Origin: Lacinutrix himadriensis
GTDB lineage: Bacteria > Bacteroidota > Bacteroidia > Flavobacteriales > Flavobacteriaceae
DNA length: 64,000 bases
Assembly (NCBI RefSeq): GCF_001418105.1
Contig: NZ_LIQI01000022.1
Coordinates: 926,726-990,725, forward strand
Direction of reading: 5' to 3'
The position numbers were made by a program, and so were the translations under genes. The notes under the pieces were generated by a model. It did not search any database. It was not told the origin of the DNA and saw only the letters and a list, made by a program, of their open reading frames with translations. This document shows, in pieces, positions 29,405 through 40,100 of the stretch; position 1 is the first letter of the stretch, and each line of letters starts with the position of its first letter.

Positions 29405-29568
29405 ATAGCTGTTTTTAATGTTTTTTTATACAATATATAACCCAGAATTGACTTTTAATTGATTCTAAAAACGTCAATATGCGGTTATATATACTTGTTT
29501 TTTTGAAAAATTTCAAAATAAAAAACACGCAAAAGTACAAAATTTTATGCAGTTTGTCAGTAAAATAT

Positions 29569-29576
29569 TAAGTTTG
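29569..29576 (+). promoter_or_regulatory. -7 element of panC
   Basis: TAAGTTTG matches TAnnTTTG 23 bases before the panC ATG. The TTTG upstream (29553-29556) is only 12 bases away, closer than usual, so the upstream element is uncertain. Confidence 0.45.
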
Positions 29577-29599
29577 CACACGTTAATTTTTTATTAAAT

Positions 29600-30448
29600 A
29601 TGAATATCTTTTCAGAAATAAAACAAATTCAAAAGTTTATTACCCAATTAAAGCTTAAAAACCAAACTATTGGTTTTGTGCCAACTATGGGAGCCTTGCA
29701 CCAAGGTCATTTGTCTTTAGTGGCACAAGCGCTAGCGAATAATGATGTTGCGGTGGTTAGTGTTTTTGTTAATCCGACACAATTTGATAATGCCGAAGAT
29801 TTAAAAAAATACCCACGAACATTAGAGAAAGATGCAGATTTATTAAAAACGGTATCCAAAGATATTATTATATATGCGCCTTCTGTAGATGCTATTTATG
29901 AAAACAATGTAATAGCCCAGCATTTTAGTTTTGATGGTCTAGAGCACGAAATGGAAGGTAGATTTAGAGACGGACATTTTGATGGCGTTGGTACCATTGT
30001 AAAACGTTTATTCGAAATTATAACACCAGATAATGCGTATTTTGGAGAAAAAGATTTTCAGCAATTAGCAATTATTAAAAAACTAGTAGAGAAATACCAT
30101 ATTCCTGTGAAGATAACAGGATGTAAAATACATAGAGAATCTAATGGTTTGGCTATGAGTTCTAGAAATACAAGGCTAAAACCAGCGTATCAAACTGCAG
30201 CTCCTTTTATTTATAAAACATTACAAACTGCCAAAGATAAGTTTGGCACAAAAAGTGCTAATAAAGTTACAGAATGGGTTTACAATGAGTTTGCTAAACA
30301 TGAGTTATTAAAGTTAGAGTACTTTATTATAGCAGACGTAAAGACATTAAAAACAGTAAAAAGAAAATCAAAAACAAAAAACTATAGAGCGTTTATTGCT
30401 GTCTATGCAGATGACATTAGATTAATAGACAATATCGCACTGAAGTAA
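29600..30448 (+). CDS. panC: Pantothenate synthetase
   Basis: 282 residues. The ATP-binding HIGH-type motif is in MGALHQGHLSLV, followed by FVNPTQFDNAEDL and, later, VGTIVKRLFEII, YFGEKDFQQL and the KMSKS-like SSRNTRL. It joins pantoate and beta-alanine to form pantothenate for coenzyme A. The gene for the beta-alanine source, panD, follows at a 176-base gap with its own promoter. Confidence 0.97.
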   Translation: MNIFSEIKQIQKFITQLKLKNQTIGFVPTMGALHQGHLSLVAQALANNDVAVVSVFVNPTQFDNAEDLKKYPRTLEKDADLLKTVSKDIIIYAPSVDAIYENNVIAQHFSFDGLEHEMEGRFRDGHFDGVGTIVKRLFEIITPDNAYFGEKDFQQLAIIKKLVEKYHIPVKITGCKIHRESNGLAMSSRNTRLKPAYQTAAPFIYKTLQTAKDKFGTKSANKVTEWVYNEFAKHELLKLEYFIIADVKTLKTVKRKSKTKNYRAFIAVYADDIRLIDNIALK

Positions 30449-30612
30449 TTTGAATTTTTTGTTGAGTAGCGAAAATTATAGATTTTTTAATTCGATGAAA
30501 CCTTTTTTAGAAAGCATAGCATTAGTTAAGGTTGAAAAAAAGTCAAAGTCAAATTAAAATAAGATAAATTTGCAGCAAAAAGAAAAAGTTTAAATCACTT
30601 CACTTAATTAAT

Positions 30613-30620
30613 TATCTTTG
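30613..30620 (+). promoter_or_regulatory. -7 element directly before panD
   Basis: TATCTTTG matches TAnnTTTG and ends only 4 bases before the panD ATG, so the transcript would be leaderless or nearly so. An alternative -7 element, TAAATTTG, lies at 30565-30572 and would give a leader of about 45 bases. Confidence 0.45.
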
Positions 30621-30624
30621 CCAC

Positions 30625-30975
30625 ATGCAAATACAAGTAGTAAAATCTAAAATTCACCGAGTAAAAGTTACCGGCGCAGACCTTAATTATATTGGTAGTA
30701 TCACTATTGATGAAGATTTAATGGATGCAGCCAACATTATTCAAGGAGAAAAAGTGCAAATTGTAAATAATAACAATGGCGCTCGTTTAGAAACATATGC
30801 CATTCCAGGGCCAAGAAATTCTGGTGAAATCACATTAAACGGTGCTGCTGCTAGGTTAGTGTCTCCTGGAGATGTGCTTATTTTAATTACCTATGCTTTT
30901 ATGAAACTTAAAAAAGCAAAAACATTTAAGCCTTCTTTGGTTTTTCCAGATGAGGCAACCAATCTTTTAAAATAA
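30625..30975 (+). CDS. panD: Aspartate 1-decarboxylase
   Basis: 116 residues, the full proenzyme length. Lys9 and the self-cleavage site Gly24-Ser25 ([16 protein letters not shown]) are present, so the pyruvoyl group can form. It makes beta-alanine from aspartate for panC. Followed by a terminator at 31003-31029. Confidence 0.97.
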   Translation: MQIQVVKSKIHRVKVTGADLNYIGSITIDEDLMDAANIIQGEKVQIVNNNNGARLETYAIPGPRNSGEITLNGAAARLVSPGDVLILITYAFMKLKKAKTFKPSLVFPDEATNLLK

Positions 30976-31002
30976 AGCAATAAAATAATAGTATTATAGA
31001 TG

Positions 31003-31029
31003 AACTCTCAATGTATTGAGGGTTTTTTT
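31003..31029 (+). terminator. Terminator of panD
   Basis: Inverted repeat around CTCAAT/ATTGAG with a T run immediately after, 28 bases past the panD stop codon. Confidence 0.85.
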
Positions 31030-31103
31030 ATTGGCTTTTCTATTTTAAAAACAGAAAAAAATAATTTGTAACTTGCATTTTCAATTCTCAAATACTTAAA
31101 AAA

Positions 31104-32252
31104 ATGAAGGCATTAATCTACGCGATAGTTTTACTTTTTACATTTCAATTTTCTAACGCTCAAGTACAATACGAAACTTTCGATTCGCAAAAATTGAATG
31201 ATACGCGCGAAATAAAAATTCAATTACCAAGAGGTTATGATGAAAACACCAATAAGAGCTATCCGTTAATTGTAGTTTTTGATGGGGATTATATGTTTGA
31301 AATAGTAGCAGGAAACGTCGATTATTATTCCTATTGGGAAGACATGCCAGAAGCAATAGTTGTTGGTGTTAATCAATTAGATAAGCGAAGAGATGATACT
31401 AATTATTCAGAACAAAGCTCTTTACCAATCGACTCTGGAGCAGCATTTTTTGAATTTGTAGGTATGGAACTCGTTCCGCATTTAGAAAAAACATACAGAA
31501 CAGAAAATTTTAAAGTTGCTATTGGTCATGGCGAAACAGCAAATTTTATTAACTATTTTATGTTGAAACCATTGCCTTTGTTCCAAGCGTATATTAGTAT
31601 AAGTCCAGATTTAGCACCAGATATGCCTACCTATATTCCGGAAAGATTAAAAGGTTTTGAAACAAAACTCTTTTATTATTTAGCAACATCTACTAATGAT
31701 GTGAAATCTATAAAAGCAAAAACGGAAGCCTTAAACACAAATATTAAAGCATTAGATAATAAAAATGTCCTTTATAATTTTAATACTTTTGAAGGGCCTT
31801 CTCATTATGCATTACCAGCACATGCTATACCAAAAGCACTAGAGAGTATTTTCTTGGTTTTTCAACCGATCAGTAAAAAAGAATACAAAGAAACTATTCT
31901 TAAATTAGAGGGGTCTCCAGTAACTTATTTGTTAGATAAATACCAAACTATTGAAGATTTATTCGGAATAAAAAAACAAATATTGGTAAATGATTTTAAA
32001 GCGATATCTGCAGCAATAAATAAAAGCGAACAATATATTTACTACGAAGAATTAGGGAAATTAGCACGTAAGCAATATCCGGAAACCATGTTAGGGAACT
32101 ATTATTTAGCACGTTTTTACGAAGAAACCAATGAACCTAAAAAAGCGATGAAAACCTATCAGTCTGCATTCATGTTAGAAGAAATAGCTGGCCTAACTAA
32201 GGATTTAATGTTGGAGAAATCAGACGAGATTAAAGCAGATTTTGGCTATTAA
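31104..32252 (+). CDS. Esterase-D-like alpha/beta hydrolase fold protein lacking the nucleophile serine
   Basis: 382 residues with a signal peptide (to about FSNAQ20). The putative esterase fold spans about 25-265 (EIKIQLPRGYDENTNKSYP, VFDGDYMFE, SLPIDSGAAFFEFVGMELVP). The nucleophile elbow, normally GHSxGG, reads GHGET at 141-145, so glycine replaces the catalytic serine. The C-terminal part (about 300-375) looks like a TPR pair (LGNYYLARFYEETNEPKKAM). It is exported, so a binding or scaffold role outside the cytoplasm is more likely than hydrolysis. Its neighbours are panD and radA, with no obvious functional link. Confidence 0.82.
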   Translation: MKALIYAIVLLFTFQFSNAQVQYETFDSQKLNDTREIKIQLPRGYDENTNKSYPLIVVFDGDYMFEIVAGNVDYYSYWEDMPEAIVVGVNQLDKRRDDTNYSEQSSLPIDSGAAFFEFVGMELVPHLEKTYRTENFKVAIGHGETANFINYFMLKPLPLFQAYISISPDLAPDMPTYIPERLKGFETKLFYYLATSTNDVKSIKAKTEALNTNIKALDNKNVLYNFNTFEGPSHYALPAHAIPKALESIFLVFQPISKKEYKETILKLEGSPVTYLLDKYQTIEDLFGIKKQILVNDFKAISAAINKSEQYIYYEELGKLARKQYPETMLGNYYLARFYEETNEPKKAMKTYQSAFMLEEIAGLTKDLMLEKSDEIKADFGY

Positions 32253-32344
32253 ATAGCATGTTGTCTTTCAGGAGTTTTGAAGGTTTTACACAAGAATAAT
32301 TGTATCAGTAATTAAAAAAATTTCCGTTTGCACGGAAAGTAAGC

Positions 32345-33703
32345 ATGGCTAAAGTAAAAACAACTTTTTTTTGTCAGAACTGTGGATCACAATACGCAAA
32401 ATGGCAAGGACAATGTACTTCTTGTAAAGAGTGGAACACGATAGTAGAAGAGGTGATTCAAAAACCAGAAAAAAGCGACTGGAAAACACCAACTTCGACA
32501 AAAAAACGCGTTTCAAAGCCGTTAACCATTAATGCCATAGATGCTTCAGAAGATGCAAGATTAGATACGCAAGATGAAGAATTTAATCGCGTACTTGGTG
32601 GTGGTATTGTACCCGGTTCCTTAATCCTTTTAGGAGGAGAACCAGGAATAGGTAAAAGTACGTTATTGCTTCAAATAGCATTAAAACTACCATATAAAAC
32701 TTTATATGTTTCTGGTGAAGAAAGCCAAAAACAAATAAAAATGCGAGCAGAACGTATACATGCTAATAATGATACCTGCTTTATTCTTACCGAAACAAAA
32801 ACACAAAATATCTTTAAGCAAATTGAAGCACTAGAGCCCGATATTGTGGTTATAGATTCTATTCAAACCCTACATAGTGATTACATAGAATCGTCTAGTG
32901 GAAGTATTTCTCAAATTAAAGAATGTACTACAGAACTCATTAAATTTGCAAAAGAAACAGCAACTCCAGTATTATTAATTGGTCATATTACAAAAGATGG
33001 AAACATTGCAGGGCCTAAAATATTAGAGCATATGGTAGATACTGTATTGCAATTTGAAGGAGATAGGAATCATCTTTTCAGAATTCTTAGAGCCAATAAA
33101 AACCGTTTTGGTTCTACTAATGAAATTGGTATTTATGAAATGCAAGGTTCTGGCTTAAAAGAAGTTTCTAATCCGAGTGAAATATTAATTTCTAAAAAAG
33201 ATGAAGATTTGTCGGGTAATGCCGTTGCTTCTACAATTGAAGGATTAAGACCGCTTATGATAGAAGTACAGGCGTTAGTTAGTACCGCAGTTTATGGTAC
33301 GCCACAACGAAGTGCCACCGGATTTAATGCGAAAAGATTGAATATGCTTTTAGCCGTTTTAGAAAAACGAGCTGGTTTTCGCCTTGGAGCAAAAGATGTG
33401 TTTTTAAATATAACAGGAGGAATATCTGTTGATGATCCAGCAATAGATTTGGCTGTTGTAGCGGCAATTTTATCTTCTAATGAAGATGAAGCATTACCAA
33501 AAGATTATTGCTTTGCAGCAGAGGTTGGCTTGTCTGGAGAAATTAGACCTGTACAGCGAGTGGAACAGCGTATTTTAGAAGCCGAAAAATTAGGGTTTTC
33601 TACCATATTTGTTTCTAAATACAATAAAATAGCACTTAAAAATCTAACCATAAAAGTTCAATTAATATCTACGGTTGAGGAATTGGTAGCATTTATCCTA
33701 TAG
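32345..33703 (+). CDS. radA: DNA repair protein RadA (Sms)
   Basis: 452 residues. The C4 zinc finger (CQNCGSQYAKWQGQCTSC) is at 10-27, the Walker A motif GGEPGIGKST at about 97-106, the RadA-specific KNRFGSTNEIG motif follows, and a C-terminal Lon-like domain (about 300-452) completes it. It is a branch-migration helicase in recombinational repair. Full length and intact. No operon partner is close. Confidence 0.97.
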   Translation: MAKVKTTFFCQNCGSQYAKWQGQCTSCKEWNTIVEEVIQKPEKSDWKTPTSTKKRVSKPLTINAIDASEDARLDTQDEEFNRVLGGGIVPGSLILLGGEPGIGKSTLLLQIALKLPYKTLYVSGEESQKQIKMRAERIHANNDTCFILTETKTQNIFKQIEALEPDIVVIDSIQTLHSDYIESSSGSISQIKECTTELIKFAKETATPVLLIGHITKDGNIAGPKILEHMVDTVLQFEGDRNHLFRILRANKNRFGSTNEIGIYEMQGSGLKEVSNPSEILISKKDEDLSGNAVASTIEGLRPLMIEVQALVSTAVYGTPQRSATGFNAKRLNMLLAVLEKRAGFRLGAKDVFLNITGGISVDDPAIDLAVVAAILSSNEDEALPKDYCFAAEVGLSGEIRPVQRVEQRILEAEKLGFSTIFVSKYNKIALKNLTIKVQLISTVEELVAFIL

Positions 33704-34115
33704 TATTCTTCTTTAAACTTTTTACATCCTATTTGCCATTTAAAAGTTACGTACAGAAAAGGTAATGGGAAATAAGAGTGTCTTTAATTTATTATATATA
33801 TACACGAAGTGAGTTTAGAAAGTATGCCGCAACAAACATCACTAATATATATAGTTAGTTATTGAGTAACAGATTAGTAAAGCAATTCTCACATAAACTT
33901 TAAATGAAGTATATGTGCGTTTTTTAATTTAAAATTTCTCTTAAAAAATTGAAGCTATTTAACCTATTAACGTTACCACTCGTCGACACCTTTTCGTTTT
34001 TCACCGATAAAGAGTTTCTTTAATGTGGATATAAAGTAATTTTGTTGCATCTATACAGGTTTTTCTATTGTTTATAGAGGCTTAGATTAGATGAAACCCA
34101 AATTGTAAATTAACG
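33704..34115 (+). promoter_or_regulatory. 412-bp control region of the 2203-residue secreted protein
   Basis: No gene is seen. Near its right end two related heptamers, TCGTCGA (33980-33986) and TCACCGA (34001-34007), lie in direct orientation exactly 21 bp apart. A -7 element TAATTTTG (34037-34044) is 29 bases further on, and the leader would be about 65 bases. The spacing of two helical turns is like that of paired LytTR-type response-regulator boxes. The binding protein is not known from the sequence. Confidence 0.5.
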
Positions 34116-37100
34116 ATGAAAAAATACGCTACCCTTAATATGTTTAGTAAAATATTGCTAAGTATACTGTTTTTGTTTGTTTTTAAAGTGTCTTCTGCTC
34201 AGTGTAGTTATAACATGAATAATCTTGGAGGTAGTGATCTTGTTAATTGGAACGGTCATTATATTTCTAACGTTACTATAGATGGGGATAACTCCGCTAC
34301 AGGAATCAATAATACTAATTACAATAGCCGTTATACAGATTATACTAGTCAGTCTACAGATGTAACAGCAGGTAGTACCTATAATTTTTCAATTAATAAT
34401 TATAAGGGAGGTAATACTTGGGGAGATGTTAAAATTAGAATTTGGATTGACTATGATAATGATGGTAATTATACTCAGGTTTTTAGTAATAATTTTGGGC
34501 AAAATAACAATAATACGCATCAAGTAACAGGTAGTTTTGTTGTAGATGCAGCAGCAATTACAGGTACTGCAAAATTAAGAATTCAAGCAGCGTATTGTTC
34601 CAGTTGTGGTAATGGTAATGCTTCGGTATTATCTGCAGATGGTTGTAGTTTTACCAATACCTACAGAGGAGATGTTGAGGATTATACCTTAAATATTACT
34701 GGTGGCTCTGGAGTTTCAGAACCTACTTATTGTGTTCCAGATCAAATTGGGAACTGGAATACTTACTATATAACTAATGTTGCTATAGGAGCAATTAATA
34801 ACAGCAGTACAGGGACTGGTGGAGCATACCAAAATTATACTGCACTAGAAGCATCTATAACTTCAGGTTCTACAGTTACAGGAGATGTTACCGTTAATAT
34901 TAGTAGTAATAATGCAAATGAAAGAGTATTTGTTTGGGTAGACTTTAATCATAATGGTCAGTTAGATGATGCAGGCGAAGAATTTGAGTTTGGCATTGCA
35001 GGAACAGGTAATGTGGTAGTTCCTATTAGTATCAATGTTCCTGCTGGATCATATACTGGAAAAACTAGAATGCGAATAGCTTTAATAAGTGATGTTAGAG
35101 CTAATTTTGGACCTTGCAGAGCTGCTTATGCCTCAGGAGAATATGAAGATTATATCATGAATATTACACCTGCCTCTGCACCACCGGAAGCTGTTTGTCA
35201 AAATATTACGATAGAATTAGATAGTGATGGTAACGCAACTATAAATCCAATAGATGTGGATAATGGCTCTAGTGATGATATTGCAGTTACAAATTATACT
35301 TTAGATATAGATACTTTTGATTGTTCTGATATAGGTAATAATACAGTAGTTTTAACCGTAACAGATGCAGAAGGACAAACAGATACTTGTATAGCAACAG
35401 TTACAGTACAGGATTATTCTGGTGCATTAGTACCACCAACATTTGCAGATATTAATGCATATTGCAGTTATACGGTTCCAACACCTGCAGATTTATCTTA
35501 TGGTTGTGCTACTACAATAACGCCTACCAGTTCAGATTCTAGAACATTTACAAGTAGCGGTACAATTACATGGTTATATGATGATGGAGCTGGACATACT
35601 GCTTCCGCTACCCAACAAGTAAATATAGAATCATTAGTATCTCCTACTAATATAATGTCATCTGCAATTACTCAAACTACTGCTACAATTTCATGGGATG
35701 ATTTTTTAGGAGATGAAACATATTCTTTTCGTTATAGGGAATCTGGATCATTAATCTGGACTACGGTTGCCGTTTCAAACCATACTATAAATTTAACAGG
35801 ATTAGAAGAATTAACAGAATATGATGTACAAGTAGCAAGTACTTGTGGTTTTTCAGAATCGGCTTACTCAACAACATATAATTTCACCACACAAATAAAT
35901 AATACGGCTTGTGTACCAACTAGCAATTCTAATGGTACACACTATATAACGAATGTGTATTTGCCAGGAGAAACAACAACCATAAATAATACTTCTGGTA
36001 ATGATGGTGGTTATGGTGATTATACAGCGACACAAAGTGCAGACTTATTTAGAGGTCAATCGTACGCAATGGAATTGTCTGTTTCTAATACTATGGCTTC
36101 TGAAAACAGGTCTGGTTGGGCAATATATATAGATTTAAATGGCGATGGAGATATTGAAATAGGTGAAATGGTTTGGGATAGTAATGGAGAAGATAATTCT
36201 TTATCTAATGTCAATAACACTTTTAACCCAGCTACAATAACGATTCCTGCAACAGCAGTTTTAGGTAATGTCCTTATGCGTGTTGGGACTCGAAGATATC
36301 ATTTTTCCGATAACCCTTGTGGTACAACATCTGGTCATTATGAAGAGTTTGAAGATTATGTGGTAAATATTAAAAATGATGCCACTTCACAAGATCTGGA
36401 TGTGTCTGGAAATAACATAAATATTGTGTCTGGTACTACAACAACAAGTACAGATAATTATACCCATTATGGTATTTATGATATTAATTCTGGAGCAGTA
36501 ATTAGAACTTTTGTTCTAGAAAATACAGGTATAGCAGATTTAATTTTACAATCACCATATGTAAGTGTAACTGGTGCTGCTTTTTCTGTAGATACACAGC
36601 CAGTATTAACAACATTATCGCCAGGAGAAGAAACAACATTTTCAATTGCTTTTGATCCAGATAGCGTAAATACATTTACTGGTTTGGTTTCTATTTTATC
36701 TAATGACCCAGATGAAAATCCTTTTACTTTTGTGGTAGAAGGAGAGGGGGCACAAACTTTTCCAGATACAGATGGTGATGGTGTGCCTGATAATATTGAT
36801 ATTGATGATGATAATGACGGCTTAACAGATACGTATGAATCTATAACTTGTGCTAGTTATCCGAATGCGACAACCACAGACCTTGTTTTTTTAAACGAAA
36901 CCTTTGGAGCAGGAACCAATAGAATTCAAATTAATGGTAATTACGCAGGAGCAACAACTACCTATTGTTACGAAGATGGGACAGGTTCTTGCCCTGCAAC
37001 CTATAACCCAACAAGTGTAAATGATGGAGATTATACTGTACATCATACTATTACTAATGGAGATGGTGTTACAGGCGATATTAATGTAGATATTTCAGAT

Positions 37101-40100
37101 TGGGCAGAAGATTACTGGTATACAGGTGGAGATCATACCGCAGGAGATGTAAATGGTAGAATGGCTATTTTTAATGCAGCAGAAGATCCAGGTATTTTTT
37201 ATAGTCAAGATATAATAGGAGTAACAACAGGAGTACCAATACAATTTGGGTTTTATGCTATAAATTTAGATCGTACAAATGCTCCAGGTGTAAGTAGTAG
37301 AAATAAGCCCGAAGTTACCATAACTATTTATGATAATGTTGGTAATGTAATTGCTTCTGAAACATCTGGATTAATACCAGCAACAAGTCCAGCTGGAGAT
37401 TGGGTAGAGGTTTCCGCAAGTTTTATTAGTACAGTTTCGCAATTCACGGTAGTATTAACAAACTCTCAATTAGGAGGACAAGGAAATGATTTAGCAATTG
37501 ACGATATTTTTGTAAAACAAACACTTTGTGATTTAGATGGCGATGGTGTTGCAGATGTTATTGATTTAGATAATGACAATGATGGAATTCCTAACGTCGT
37601 AGAGTTGGGATATGTTGATGATAATTTTGATGCAACTGTTTATAATGACGCTACCAACGTTTGGGTAGATGCTAATGGAAACGGAATGCATGATGCTTAT
37701 GAAGGTTTAACTGCTTTAGATTCAGATGGGGATGGCGTACCTAATCATATCGATTTAGATAGTGATAATGATGGTGTTTTTGACAACGTAGAATATAATG
37801 GATTTGGTGATATAGATATAAATGGAGATGGGGTAGGAAACGGTTCCGATTACCAAGATACTTTAGTTAATGCTACTGATGACGACCAAGATGGTGATGG
37901 TATTTTACCTTCTATTGATGATAATGATGATGATACCGATGGAGGTTTTGATACCGATCATGGTACCTTTAGTTATGATGCACCTATAGATACCGATGGA
38001 GATGGTATCCCAGACTATTTAGATACAGATAGTAATGACGCTAGTAATGATGCTTCTAATGGAACAGATATTAGTGAAACCATATACGCAGCATTAGATG
38101 CAAATTATGATGGAGTTATTGATGGTGATGCAGATGCGGATGCAGATGGATTATTAGATGTTTTTGATACAGATGATAATAACTTTGGTTCTCCTAGAGA
38201 TTTAGATAAATCCTATAGTCTTTTCTTTGATGGAAGAAATGATTACGTAGAAGATGATAATGTTATTTCCAACGGAAACGCAACAATCATGGCTTGGATC
38301 AAATCAGAGGGAGATAATACACTAAACACCAATAGAATTGTTGCAGGTCAAAAGTACTTTTACCTCGTAGTTAATGATTCGGATAATTCGGTAACAGTAA
38401 TGCTAAATGGTAGTGCTGTTTTAACATCTATAGATTTAGTTGTAGATGCTATTTGGACACATGTAGCAGCAACAACTAATAGAGGAGAAACTGTACTTTA
38501 TGTTAATGGTGAAGCACAAGGAGCGCCTTTAGGTTCTGGAGAAGTTAATGAAGATACTTCCAATTTTACAATAGGAAGACTAGCAGATACAGATTTAAAT
38601 TATTTCCATGGAGAAATAGATGAAGTAAGAGTCTTTAATAGCAGTCTTACGGAAACAGAAATTCAAAGAACTGTATATCAGGAGTTAGAGGAAACAGAAA
38701 ATTTTAACCAAGGAAAAATAATTCCAAAAGATATTTCTGAAAATACTATAGGAGCAAATTTAGTTCGTTATTATAAAATGGATAGCTTTAAAGATGATAT
38801 TACAGATGATAAAGTTACGCCAACAATAGATCAAGTGAATGGCGCTAAGTTATATAATATCAAGAAAATTTACTTTCAAACAGCACCACTACCATACAAA
38901 ACAATTCAAGATGGTTTATGGACCGCTCAAGAAAATTGGGAGCATGGTAACGTTTGGGATATAGATGTTGTAGCAAATAATAAAGATTGGAGTATTGTTG
39001 AAATAAATAATGATATCACTACAGTAGCATCACACACAAATTTAGGGTTATTAGTGCAAGACACGAAAAGGTTTACGGTTAATGACGATAATTATATTAA
39101 TAATTCATGGTATATAGAACTTGATGGTACTATTGATTTACTGAAAGACTCACAACTTGTTCAAACAGAAAATAGTGATTTAGTAACCTCTGAAACAGGA
39201 AAAATATTAAGACGTCAAGAAGGTGCATCTAGTTATTACTGGTATAACTATTGGGGTTCTCCTGTCGGAAATACAGAAGCGACAACCTTGACGAATAATA
39301 ATAGTACTTCTAATAATGAAAACAATACGCCTTTTAAAATCAACATGCTAAAGGATGATGCAGGAGACGCTATAGAATTCACTAGTTCTAATCACCAAAC
39401 CGGAAAGTTAAGTTCTCGTTGGATGTATACGTATGAAAATGGTGTAACTTATTATGATTATGCAACATTAACAACAAATACAAACATAAATTCAGGAATA
39501 GGTTATATTCATAAAGGAGTTGGGGTTGCACAGGAGTATGTTTTTGAAGGTAAACCTAATAATGGAACCATAAAAGTAAGTGTTTCCGATGTTGGAGGTT
39601 CAGGATCCGTACCAGGAGTGTCAAAAACGGAATATCTTTTTGGTAATCCTTATGCATCCGCTATAGACGTTTATAAATTTATAGATGATAATGCTGCTGT
39701 CCTAGAAGGAAGTATTCAACTATGGCAACAATGGGCAGGTACTTCTCATGTAACCACAGAATATGAAGGTGGTTATGCACAAGTAAATAAAACAGGTTCT
39801 GTACGCGCATATCAATTTGTAGGAGGCGAAGGTGAAAATAATGGTTCGCAAGACGGAACCAAAACCCCTTCAAGATATTTGGCAGTAGCACAAGGTTTTA
39901 TGGCAGAAATAAAGAATAGCGGATCTGTAGTTTTTAATAATAGCCAACGTGTTTTTATAAAAGAAGCAGATGCCGATGGATCTTCATCTAATGGTTCTGT
40001 GTTTTTTAGAACAACAGAAGGTGTTTCATCTACATCCACTATGCGTAAAATAAGATTAGAGTTTAATGCGCTAGATGGTCAAGAAACGCGAAGAGAATTA

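Noticed and set aside
29501..29518. Near-palindrome TTTTGAAAAATTTCAAAA between the glycogen-synthase-like gene and panC
   Set aside because: It is simple AT-rich sequence with an imperfect centre and no link to promoter elements, so it is not convincing as an operator.
36760..38200. Dense GATGGTGATGG-like repetition, possibly a tandem repeat array
   Set aside because: It encodes calcium-binding thrombospondin type 3 repeats in frame, so it is a protein-level repeat and not a DNA element.
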